A stretch of 6,027 nt of DNA, from positions 1 through 6,027 of the forward strand of contig CADBNA010000390.1 in the NCBI GenBank assembly GCA_902795835.1, read 5' to 3'. This document shows positions 1 to 5,863 of the stretch, piece after piece. The notes beneath the pieces were generated by a model that was not told the origin of the DNA, ran no database searches, and worked only from the letters and a program-made list of their open reading frames with translations. Each line of letters opens with the position of its first letter. Within the stretch, counting starts at the first letter, position 1. The translations under genes were made by a program, and so were the position numbers. Origin of the DNA: an uncultured Lachnospiraceae bacterium. Lineage in GTDB: Bacteria > Bacillota_A > Clostridia > Lachnospirales > Lachnospiraceae.

Positions 1-9
1 CTCTCTGTC

Positions 10-38
10 TTGTTATTCTCCCGGCGGCATGCTAGGAT
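10..38 (+). promoter_or_regulatory. Candidate sigma-70-type promoter for the rubredoxin/glutamate synthase gene
   Basis: TTGTTA at 10-15 (four of six matches to TTGACA) is separated by exactly 17 bases from TAGGAT at 33-38 (four of six matches to TATAAT). Transcription would start near 45 and leave a leader of about 55 bases before the ATG at 100. The spacing is ideal but both boxes are imperfect, and this is a reading by eye, so chance cannot be excluded. The window begins just upstream, so any activator site further out cannot be seen. Confidence 0.4.
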
Positions 39-60
39 AAACGTATGCACTACTTTCACC

Positions 61-73
61 GGCCTGTCAGGCC
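61..73. promoter_or_regulatory. 13-bp perfect dyad in the leader (possible operator or small hairpin)
   Basis: GGCCTG and CAGGCC form a perfect inverted repeat around a single central T. It lies between the candidate promoter and the ribosome binding site of the gene at 100. It could be a repressor site overlapping the early transcribed region. As RNA it could only fold with about five pairs and a three-base loop. There is no poly-T tail, so it is not a terminator. The function is unknown. Confidence 0.25.
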
Positions 74-87
74 AGTGTTTCCGTAAA

Positions 88-94
88 AGGAGGT
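88..94 (+). promoter_or_regulatory. Ribosome binding site that fixes the start at 100
   Basis: AGGAGGT lies five bases before the ATG at 100. The same reading frame is open further upstream to a TTG at 10, but that codon sits inside the candidate promoter. The 30 extra residues it would add do not belong to the rubredoxin fold, which begins MAVYKCSICG. Confidence 0.85.
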
Positions 95-99
95 TTACC

Positions 100-1509
100 A
101 TGGCTGTTTACAAATGCAGTATCTGCGGCGCGATTTGGGATGAAGAAAAGGAAGGAAAAAAACTGTCTGAGCTGGAGTGCTGTCCGGTATGTCGTCAGCC
201 GGTCTCCATGTTTCAGATCATCGGGGAAACCAAACCGGCCGCGGAAGCATCTGCTTCTCCCGAAGACCTGGCCTATGACCCGGCATTTGTACGGCATGAT
301 CCTTCCTGCCGGTATATGGAAGAGATCCATGAAATGGCTGTGACCGGAAAAAGGACCGAGGCAGCGATGGGTACCCTGATGCCGGTTCCCGGATGGGATG
401 ACATTCTTCTGCTGGGCGCGCAGCTGGACCCGCTGCCGCTGGATGACGATGCCGAAGTGACAACCGAGACCATTATCGGCAGACATGCCCGGCAGCCTAT
501 GGTTCTGAAAAGCCCTGTCTATATCTCTCACATGTCTTTCGGGGCGCTTTCCAAAGAGATCAAAACAGCGCTTGCAAAGGGAAGCGCCATGGCCGGCACT
601 GCCATGTGCAGCGGGGAAGGAGGCATCCTGCCGGAAGAAAAAGCCGCAGCCTGGAAATATATCTTTGAATATGTCCCCAACAGATACAGCGTTACGGAAG
701 AGAACCTGAAGTCGGCGGATGCCATAGAAATAAAAATCGGTCAGGGAACAAAACCCGGCATGGGCGGCCATCTGCCGGGAGAGAAGGTGACGCCCGAGAT
801 CGCAGAGCTCCGCGGCAAGGAGCCGGGCCGGGACATCCAGAGTCCCAGCCGCTTTCCTGATATCCATACAAAAGAAGATCTCAGGGAGATGGTGTCTGCG
901 CTCAGGCAGGCATCCGGCGGCCGGCCCATCGGGATCAAAATCGCGGCCGGCCACCTGGAAAAAGATCTGGCGGTCTGCGTATATGCGGGAGCAGACTTTA
1001 TCACAATTGACGGAAGAGGCGGCGCCACCGGATCCAGCCCTCTGATGCTGCGCGAGTCCACGACCGTCCCCACTCTGTACGCCCTGTCCCGCGCCAGAAA
1101 ATATCTGGATTCCGTCCACGCAGACATCGACCTTGTCATAACCGGCGGACTCCGCGTTTCATCCGACTTTGCCAAAGCGCTCGCCCTGGGTGCGGATGCC
1201 GTCGCAATCGCCAGCGCAGCACTGATCGCCGCAGCCTGCCAGCAGTACCGCATCTGCGGATCCGGTCACTGCCCCGTGGGCATCGCCACCCAGGATCCGG
1301 AACTGCGCAGCAGGCTTCACACAGATGCCGCGGCGCAGAGAGTGGCAAACTTCCTCCGGGTATCCAACGAAGAGCTGAAAATGTTTGCCCGCATAACAGG
1401 ACACACCTCCGTCCACGACCTGGGAATCCGCGACCTGGTCACGCTGGATGCGGAAATCGCCGCTCACACCGGAATCCCGCATGCCGGCGATCCCGAACTT
1501 CCAGTCTGA
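100..1509 (+). CDS. Rubredoxin-like domain fused to FMN-binding glutamate synthase (GltB central-type) domain
   Basis: This 469-residue protein has two parts. Residues 1-40 form a short rubredoxin-like domain with CxxC (C6, C9) and CPxC (C28, C31), expected to bind one Fe or Zn. From about residue 90 to 450 it matches the FMN/3Fe-4S barrel of the glutamate synthase large subunit. Visible hallmarks are the SHMSFGALS strand, GEGG, IKIGQGTKPGMGG, IKIAAGH, the glycine-rich DGRGGATGSSP loop, and C380-x5-C386-x4-C391 followed by PVGIATQ, the 3Fe-4S ligand motif of glutamate synthase. It lacks the N-terminal glutaminase domain and the C-terminal GXGXG helix domain of full-length GltB. It therefore cannot take ammonia from glutamine by itself. 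Such stand-alone barrels are annotated as FMN-binding glutamate synthase family proteins, and their reaction is often unproven. The rubredoxin head suggests electrons arrive from a one-electron carrier. No glutaminase or GltD partner lies in the window. It is probably cytoplasmic, as no signal peptide or membrane segment is seen. Confidence 0.9.
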   Translation: MAVYKCSICGAIWDEEKEGKKLSELECCPVCRQPVSMFQIIGETKPAAEASASPEDLAYDPAFVRHDPSCRYMEEIHEMAVTGKRTEAAMGTLMPVPGWDDILLLGAQLDPLPLDDDAEVTTETIIGRHARQPMVLKSPVYISHMSFGALSKEIKTALAKGSAMAGTAMCSGEGGILPEEKAAAWKYIFEYVPNRYSVTEENLKSADAIEIKIGQGTKPGMGGHLPGEKVTPEIAELRGKEPGRDIQSPSRFPDIHTKEDLREMVSALRQASGGRPIGIKIAAGHLEKDLAVCVYAGADFITIDGRGGATGSSPLMLRESTTVPTLYALSRARKYLDSVHADIDLVITGGLRVSSDFAKALALGADAVAIASAALIAAACQQYRICGSGHCPVGIATQDPELRSRLHTDAAAQRVANFLRVSNEELKMFARITGHTSVHDLGIRDLVTLDAEIAAHTGIPHAGDPELPV

Positions 1510-1536
1510 AAAAAGGCTGTTTTCATTCGTCAGGAA

Positions 1537-1717
1537 GGGGCTGCCGCACCAGACACTTACGTCCATATAGTTCTGAAGGAAACCTTCGCAGACGCCGGCA
1601 CTTAGCGAAAACAAGTGCCTGAGCACGAAGTTTGAGCTTAGTACCGCTGCGTCGAGAAAGAGCGCAAGCGTTTTCCGAAAGAACTATATGGACGCAAGTG
1701 CCTGCCGTGGCAGCCCC
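1537..1717. repeat. 181-bp imperfect palindrome with inner hairpins (candidate interspersed element or structured RNA)
   Basis: The left arm (1537-1582) pairs with the right arm (1672-1717). The outer nine bases GGGGCTGCC pair perfectly with GGCAGCCCC, CACTT (1554-1558) pairs with AAGTG (1696-1700), a perfect 15-bp core runs 1560-1574 with 1680-1694, and GGAAA (1578-1582) pairs with TTTCC (1672-1676). The arms are equal in length and their mismatches stay in register. Inside lie two smaller structures: GGCACTT/AAGTGCC (1597-1603 with 1613-1619), enclosed by CTTCG/CGAAG (1584-1588 with 1626-1630), and CGCTGCG pairing with CGC-A-AGCG (1645-1651 with 1663-1670). The result is a long stem capped by two branches. 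It fills almost all of the gap between two converging genes. A T6 run follows at 1727-1732, and an A6 run lies at 1509-1514, so transcripts from either side could end here. The form fits a miniature palindromic repeat of the kind scattered between genes in Clostridia. Multi-copy status cannot be tested from one window, and no clear target-site duplication is seen. Confidence 0.65.
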
Positions 1718-1745
1718 CATCGCTTCTTTTTTATCAGATTATTAT

Positions 1746-2153
1746 CTACCGTATCTTCCCCTGCTCCCTCAGCACCTGCTCCACAAGAGTTACGCATTCA
1801 AAGATCAGGGCGTTGCAGTGAGAAGTTTTATCCACGCCCAGTTCTTTGCTCCTGCGCAGAAGATCGGCGCAGTCCAGCTTGCCGTCATGACTGTCGCGGA
1901 GGGCACGGTAATAGGCTCCGACAGCAGCCGGAGAATCGATTCCGAACAGCCCCAGTACAATCAGCCCGCCGGTAATTGCGCCGCAGGCCGCGCCGCGCCG
2001 CAGACCGCCGCCGAAGTTGGCGCAGATCGCCGCTGCCGTTTCTTCACTGATCCCGGCTTCTTCCGCAAATGACAGCACAACGGTCTGACCGCAGTTGTAG
2101 ACCGGCGCTGTCATTGTGCGTATTTCCTTTGCCCTGTCCAGGTATTTGCTCAT
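1746..2153 (-). CDS. C_GCAxxG_C_C family redox-active cysteine-rich protein
   Basis: This is a 135-residue cytoplasmic protein with no membrane anchor or signal peptide. It shows the family layout: YNCGQ near the N-terminus (C21), an FGGG loop (47-50), the CGAITGG segment (C57), a leucine/glycine-rich helix, then C95 and HC113. C44 and C120 are additional, giving six cysteines. Proteins of this family (PF09719 type) are small, predicted to bind a metal or cluster or to undergo thiol redox chemistry, and are common in anaerobes. Their biochemical role is mostly unproven. The ATG lies two bases after the stop of the PreA-like gene (TGA-AA-ATG), so translation is probably coupled. AGAAAGG (2168-2162), inside the end of the upstream gene, serves as ribosome binding site with an 8-base spacer. 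An in-frame upstream extension to 2255 would lie wholly within the upstream gene and adds a non-family, arginine-rich leader, so it was not used. The partner role with the PreA-like protein is inferred from position only. Confidence 0.85.
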   Translation of the reverse strand: MSKYLDRAKEIRTMTAPVYNCGQTVVLSFAEEAGISEETAAAICANFGGGLRRGAACGAITGGLIVLGLFGIDSPAAVGAYYRALRDSHDGKLDCADLLRRSKELGVDKTSHCNALIFECVTLVEQVLREQGKIR

Positions 2154-2155
2154 TT

Positions 2156-3679
2156 TCAATGCCTTTCTGCCTGACGGCTTCTGCGGATTCTCTTTTTCCC
2201 GGGTACGATCGCTTTTGCGGGGCATACCAGCACGCAGAGGTGGCAGCCCACGCATTTTTTCCCGTTCAGCACCGGTTTGCGCTCTTCATTCAGCGTGATG
2301 GCCTGGTGCCCGCCATCGGAGCAGGAGATCATGCATCTTCCGCATCCGATACAGTGATCTCTGTGAAATGCGGGAAACAGGATCGTGTCCCGCTCCAGCA
2401 CGTCTGTGGTTTCACTTACTGATTCCAGCGCCTGTCCGACCGCTTCCCGCACACTGCCGAAGCCTTTTTCGGCAAGGTAGTAATTCAGCCCGGCCTTCAG
2501 GTCGTCTATGATCCTGTACCCGTACTGCATCACTGCCGTAGTGACCTGCAGGCTGCCCGCGCCCAGCAGGATAAACTCCAGCGCGTCTGTCCAGCTCTCT
2601 ATCCCGCCCATACCGCTCAGATGGAGACCCTGCAGCGCGGGGTTTTTCCCGAGCTCTGCAATAAACCGGAGCGCTATGGGCTTTACTGCGGTTCCGCTGT
2701 AGCCTCCCACGGCCGACATGCCGTGTACCGCAGGGGCTGAGATATAGGTGTGGGGACTCACATGGAGAATGCTTTTGATTGTATTGATTGCGGATATCCC
2801 CTGCGCCCCTCCGCGTCTGGCCGCTTCGGCAGCCGGGCTCATGTCCGCCACATTGGGGGTGAGCTTTGCGAGAACCGGGATCGGTGTTCCGCGGACTGCC
2901 GCGGCAGTATACCGTTCAACCAGTTCCGGCACCTGTCCGATATCCGATCCCAGCCCTTCATCCGCCATATTGGGACAGGAGAAATTCAGTTCAACAGCGT
3001 CTGCGCCGTTCTCCCCGCACAGCCGCGCCAGCATCTCCCACTCTTCTTCATTCTGACCCATGACGGACGCCAGGATAAACTTCGATGGATAGCGCTGCTT
3101 TAACTGACGGAAAACCTCCATATTTTCAGCTACGCTGTGATCCGAAAGCTGTTCAATATTTTTGAATCCGATGATCGTACCATTGTCGCCGGTAACGGCA
3201 GAGAAGCGGGGTGAAGCCTCATGGATATCGAAGGAACAGATGGTTTTGAAAGATGCCCCGGCCCAGCCGGCTTCAAATGCCCTTGCACACATATCGAAGG
3301 TACTGGCAACTACAGAAGAAGACAGCAGGAAAGGATTCTCCAGAGGAATCCCGCACAGCTCAGTCCGCAGACGCTCCCCGTCTTCGGGAGCAGGGATTTC
3401 AAGCTCCGGTTTAACCTCGTCATGCAGCCGGGTCATCAGCTTCCGGACAGGAACCTGATGCGGACGCACACAGACCTCCTCGCAGGGGGCCATACAGTTC
3501 ACGCATGGATTTTCCTCAGGAAAACCGGCTGCCGCAGCGCTTTCATTGTCAAACCAGATGCTGCGCAGGTTCTTTCCCGGGTCAATCCTGCCACAGACCT
3601 GCGTACAGGGTGCATCGTGGCAGAGTACGCAGGAAATCATATCAGATCGAAGCAGCTTTTTCTGAAAACGAGTAATCAT
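2156..3679 (-). CDS. PreA-like dihydropyrimidine dehydrogenase/dihydroorotate dehydrogenase-family flavoprotein with N- and C-terminal Fe-S domains
   Basis: This 507-residue protein has three parts. (1) Residues 17-70 hold eight cysteines, C17-xx-C20-x4-C25-xxx-C29 and C59-xx-C62-xxx-C66-xxx-C70, followed by VRPHQVPVRK. The first set has the spacing of the N-terminal cluster motif of mammalian dihydropyrimidine dehydrogenase. (2) Residues about 105-420 form an FMN-binding TIM barrel close to E. coli PreA: ELCGIPLENPF, FKTI, VMGQNEEEW, ELNFSCP (N232, C235), LAKLTPN, AINTIKS (N299, T300), GYSGTAVKPIALRF, GMGGIESW, LQVTTAVMQYGYRI. (3) Residues 443-486 hold two 4Fe-4S motifs (C443, C446, C449, C453; C476, C479, C482, C486-P). 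E. coli PreA is about 411 residues, so the N-terminal cluster domain is extra. Where the mammalian enzyme has its catalytic Cys (ACGQ), this protein reads GSDIGQ (245-249), much like E. coli PreA. Reduction of uracil/thymine is likely but another cyclic substrate is possible. The usual FAD/NADPH partner (PreT) is not visible. The ATG at 3679 is preferred over a GTG at 3691, which abuts the GGAGG. Confidence 0.88.
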   Translation of the reverse strand: MITRFQKKLLRSDMISCVLCHDAPCTQVCGRIDPGKNLRSIWFDNESAAAAGFPEENPCVNCMAPCEEVCVRPHQVPVRKLMTRLHDEVKPELEIPAPEDGERLRTELCGIPLENPFLLSSSVVASTFDMCARAFEAGWAGASFKTICSFDIHEASPRFSAVTGDNGTIIGFKNIEQLSDHSVAENMEVFRQLKQRYPSKFILASVMGQNEEEWEMLARLCGENGADAVELNFSCPNMADEGLGSDIGQVPELVERYTAAAVRGTPIPVLAKLTPNVADMSPAAEAARRGGAQGISAINTIKSILHVSPHTYISAPAVHGMSAVGGYSGTAVKPIALRFIAELGKNPALQGLHLSGMGGIESWTDALEFILLGAGSLQVTTAVMQYGYRIIDDLKAGLNYYLAEKGFGSVREAVGQALESVSETTDVLERDTILFPAFHRDHCIGCGRCMISCSDGGHQAITLNEERKPVLNGKKCVGCHLCVLVCPAKAIVPGKKRIRRSRQAERH

Positions 3680-3691
3680 GGTTCCTTTCAC

Positions 3692-3696
3692 CCTCC
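3692..3696 (-). promoter_or_regulatory. Shine-Dalgarno region deciding the PreA-like start
   Basis: On the minus strand GGAGG (3696-3692) is directly followed by an in-frame GTG (3691-3689), too close for initiation there. AAAGGA and then the ATG at 3679 follow. The GGAGG lies 12 bases before this ATG and the AAAGGA three bases before it, so either could place the ribosome on the ATG. The gap from the stop of the cyclase gene is about 40 bases and shows no terminator. Confidence 0.5.
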
Positions 3697-3719
3697 GAAA
3701 AAGCCAGAGACAAAATGCC

Positions 3720-5063
3720 TCACCTCTCTGTCATTGAACTGATCCACTCCTGAAATCTGTCCGGCCTGGATGTGAAGCAGATGACGTAGTCATCCTTTTC
3801 CGAACGGATCACCTTTGCGGCCAGCATATCCCCGATATCCAGCATGATATTCTGCAGAAGTTCCAGCTGCTGCCCGGTGTGAATCAGCGCATGTGTGTAA
3901 TCCGCAGATATTTTTTTGACCTGCCCGGAAATGCTCTCAGCCGCAACGATTTTTCCATCCACCAGATGAACGGCTATTTCCGTCTCGTTTCCGGCAGCAT
4001 CCTCCCAGACGATCTCCGGCCGGGGGGCCAGGCGGAGGCTTTTCCCGATTCCGCGCACATCATAGATCGTCACGGGAAGGTCCTTCCCTTTTGGCAGATA
4101 GCTGTACTCGCCTTCCAGATGAAGCGGTTCATCTATCATGGAGACGGTGTCCTGGGTGATGAAAACCTGTCCGCCTACCGTGAAGCTCTCCGTGCGGCCG
4201 GCCAGATTGACCGTGTCGCCCATACACCCGAACTTCATCTTCAGGGGAGAGCCTATATTTCCGACTACCGCCTCACCGGAATTGATGCCGATCCCCATAT
4301 GCAGCTCGGGATACCCTTTTTTCCGGTTCCACTCGTTTACTTCACGCATCCGGTTCTGCATTTCCACTGCACATTTCACGGCGTTTGCCGCATGGTCCGG
4401 GTCCTCCCCGAGAGCACCGAACACTGCGAATATCCCGTCTCCCAGGAACTCTATCAGAATCCCTTTCCGTTTTTCAATAACATCGATCATTTTTTCGAAG
4501 TAATGGTTGACAATCTCCACCAGCTGTTCCGCTTTCAGACCGGCTGTCATGCTTGTAAAACCACGCAGGTCACTCATGAGGACAGATACCGTGCGCGACA
4601 CGCCTCCCGGCTGCTCTCTCTCCGGAGAGCCCAGCACATACGCCGCAATCTGCGGTGAGGTATACCTGACAAAAGCAGCATTCACCCGGAAGAATTCCGT
4701 CATGTCATTTATGATGATGATGAACAGCTCCCTATCATCTCTGGTGTATTTCAGGCTGACCCGCAGCATGAATTTTTTTCCCTCGGCATTTTCATAGGTA
4801 ACCAGGGCCTGCCGCGCGCTCTTTCCCGAAACCACCGCGTCAATAAACAGCTGCACGAGGGCATCATTATTCTCAACATACGGAATGGCATCCCAGATCT
4901 TTTTTTCTTCTCCGGTCCTGACAGAGAGGCCCAGCAGTTTTTTCGCGGCAGCATTGACATGCAGCAGACAGCCGACCTTGTCCGTCACGCATACCGCATC
5001 TTCCATATTATCGAAGATGTATTTAAGCTGCTTTTCTTCGAATGACTGTTTCACCTCTGACAT
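3720..5063 (-). CDS. PAS domain-class III adenylate/guanylate cyclase
   Basis: This is a 447-residue soluble protein with no membrane helices; the LFIIIIND stretch is the last PAS strand. Residues about 10-125 form a PAS sensor domain (YIFDNMEDAVCVTD, then VNAAAKKLLG). Residues about 155-340 form a class III cyclase domain. Both metal-binding aspartates are present (D165 in SDLRGFTSM, D209 in FLGDGIFAVFG), as are the transition-state Asn and Arg (N286 and R290 in VNLAGR), so it should be active. The position normally held by the adenine-selecting Lys is E205, and the second base-contacting position (Asp or Thr in adenylate cyclases) is G279 in KFGCMG. The substrate may thus be GTP or uncertain. 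Residues about 365-443 form a strand-rich tail ending AKVIRSEKDDYVICFTS. It resembles a PilZ-type barrel but lacks the RxxxR c-di-GMP motif, so that call is weak. AAAGGA (5076-5071) lies seven bases before the ATG. The gene starts inside the preceding isomerase-like gene. Confidence 0.9.
   Translation of the reverse strand: MSEVKQSFEEKQLKYIFDNMEDAVCVTDKVGCLLHVNAAAKKLLGLSVRTGEEKKIWDAIPYVENNDALVQLFIDAVVSGKSARQALVTYENAEGKKFMLRVSLKYTRDDRELFIIIINDMTEFFRVNAAFVRYTSPQIAAYVLGSPEREQPGGVSRTVSVLMSDLRGFTSMTAGLKAEQLVEIVNHYFEKMIDVIEKRKGILIEFLGDGIFAVFGALGEDPDHAANAVKCAVEMQNRMREVNEWNRKKGYPELHMGIGINSGEAVVGNIGSPLKMKFGCMGDTVNLAGRTESFTVGGQVFITQDTVSMIDEPLHLEGEYSYLPKGKDLPVTIYDVRGIGKSLRLAPRPEIVWEDAAGNETEIAVHLVDGKIVAAESISGQVKKISADYTHALIHTGQQLELLQNIMLDIGDMLAAKVIRSEKDDYVICFTSRPDRFQEWISSMTER
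5051..5063 (-). other. 13-base overlap between isomerase-like gene and cyclase gene
   Basis: The cyclase ATG (5063-5061) lies upstream of the TGA (5053-5051) that ends the isomerase-like gene, in a different frame. Such an overlap usually means the two are translated from one message, and it ties the cyclase to the metabolic genes on both sides. Confidence 0.85.
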
Positions 5064-5851
5064 GTTTCCGTCCTTTCAAAGCTTCTCATCTTTGCAATGT
5101 CTTCAAGCATCGGTTCCCCATGATATTCCGGACTGGTGTATTCGATCACCCACAGCGCCTGCGGTACCGTCTGACAGATAAAGGGCATCAGCCGGTCAAA
5201 ATCCAGGGTGCCGTTCCCTATCCTGTTGTGAAGATCATGCTGCCCGTCATTATTGTGAAAATGAAAGCCGCGGATGCGGCCCCGCAGGCTGTCGATCAGA
5301 GCCGTCAGATCCCAGCCGTTTGCATTTGCATGTCCGACATCGATCAGCACCTCCAGATCCCGCTCACCGCAGAGGGCTGTGAATTCAGCCTGGTTCAGCA
5401 GCATGGTTCCATCAGAAGCGACCCCCGTGTTTTCGACAAGGATCTCTGTATCGGGAAACCAGGCATGCATCCGGTCCAGATTCTCCAGAGATATCTGCAG
5501 CTTCTGTTTTTTCATCTCCTGAGGGATTCTGCCATTGTTGAAATGATAGACGATGTGCGCAGGCTGCAGAATATCCGCATATTTCCTGGTCAGATTCAGG
5601 TGAAACATGGACTCATCCCAGGCCGGCGTCCCTTTTTCGGCCGTGTGTTCCACCCCCCAGACCGGTTCATGAAAAATGAGCGGCCCTGCTTCAAAGAGCG
5701 TCAGATTCCGGCGCAGATTTTCTTCAAATGCAGGAATGTCAAACATCGGCAGCAGCTCAAACCCGATTTCCGGGCCGCAGCGGTTTCTGTAAAGCGCCGC
5801 CTCCTCAAGGCCACAGCGCGGCAGAACACAGGTATCAATGTACAGGTTCAC
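5051..5851 (-). CDS. Sugar phosphate isomerase/epimerase-like TIM-barrel protein (xylose isomerase-like, AP endonuclease 2 family)
   Basis: This 266-residue protein has the features of the AP_endonuc_2/xylose isomerase-like barrel family. Likely divalent metal ligands are E140 (LVENTG), D171 and H174 (LIDVGHAN), H197/H199 (GFHFHNNDG) and E237 (WVIEYTS). The FHFHNNDG segment followed by DLHNRIGNGTLDF matches the family pattern of a metal-site His, a D/H pair and a GxGxxD loop. Members isomerise or epimerise sugars and related polyols (for example hydroxypyruvate, inosose and tagatose enzymes). The exact substrate cannot be read from the sequence. The length is normal for the family and no signal peptide is seen. 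The start is GTG (5851-5849), backed by AAGGAG (5863-5858) with a six-base spacer; the protein begins directly with the first barrel strand MNLYIDTCV. It is the first gene after a terminator and so probably heads the operon, although no convincing promoter was found between 5864 and 5903. Confidence 0.85.
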   Translation of the reverse strand: MNLYIDTCVLPRCGLEEAALYRNRCGPEIGFELLPMFDIPAFEENLRRNLTLFEAGPLIFHEPVWGVEHTAEKGTPAWDESMFHLNLTRKYADILQPAHIVYHFNNGRIPQEMKKQKLQISLENLDRMHAWFPDTEILVENTGVASDGTMLLNQAEFTALCGERDLEVLIDVGHANANGWDLTALIDSLRGRIRGFHFHNNDGQHDLHNRIGNGTLDFDRLMPFICQTVPQALWVIEYTSPEYHGEPMLEDIAKMRSFERTETCQR

Positions 5852-5857
5852 GAATCT

Positions 5858-5863
5858 CTCCTT
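5858..5863 (-). promoter_or_regulatory. Ribosome binding site for the GTG start at 5851
   Basis: AAGGAG on the minus strand lies six bases before the GTG. It is the main reason for accepting a non-ATG start here. No ATG lies in frame close by at the start of the barrel fold. Confidence 0.75.

Noticed and set aside
10..99. Upstream extension of the rubredoxin/glutamate synthase gene to a TTG at 10
   Set aside because: The 30 extra residues are not part of the fold, the TTG lies inside the candidate -35 box, and AGGAGGT is placed correctly for the ATG at 100.
67..1119. 350-codon open frame on the minus strand opposite the glutamate synthase gene
   Set aside because: It is antisense to a clearly recognisable protein, its translation is rich in Arg, Gly, Cys and Phe with no family motif, and it has no good ribosome binding site; it is a by-product of codon bias.
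1597..1670. tRNA-like cloverleaf inside the palindrome
   Set aside because: There are branched hairpins but no T-loop consensus, no acceptor stem of the right length and no anticodon arm.
1523..1720. 65-codon minus-strand open frame covering the palindrome
   Set aside because: It spans the whole palindrome and its basic, low-complexity translation is explained by the repeat; such frames recur wherever this type of element is found.
1632..2072. 146-codon plus-strand open frame
   Set aside because: It starts in the palindrome and runs antisense through the C_GCAxxG_C_C gene, which has real family motifs.
3689..3691. GTG start for the PreA-like gene
   Set aside because: It directly abuts the GGAGG and leaves no spacer; the ATG four codons later is better placed.
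3879..4658. 259-codon plus-strand open frame
   Set aside because: Antisense to the catalytic domain of the cyclase; no recognisable motif.
4711..4723. Short ATG/GAT trinucleotide run
   Set aside because: It encodes the isoleucine-rich last PAS strand of the cyclase and is too short to be a meaningful repeat.
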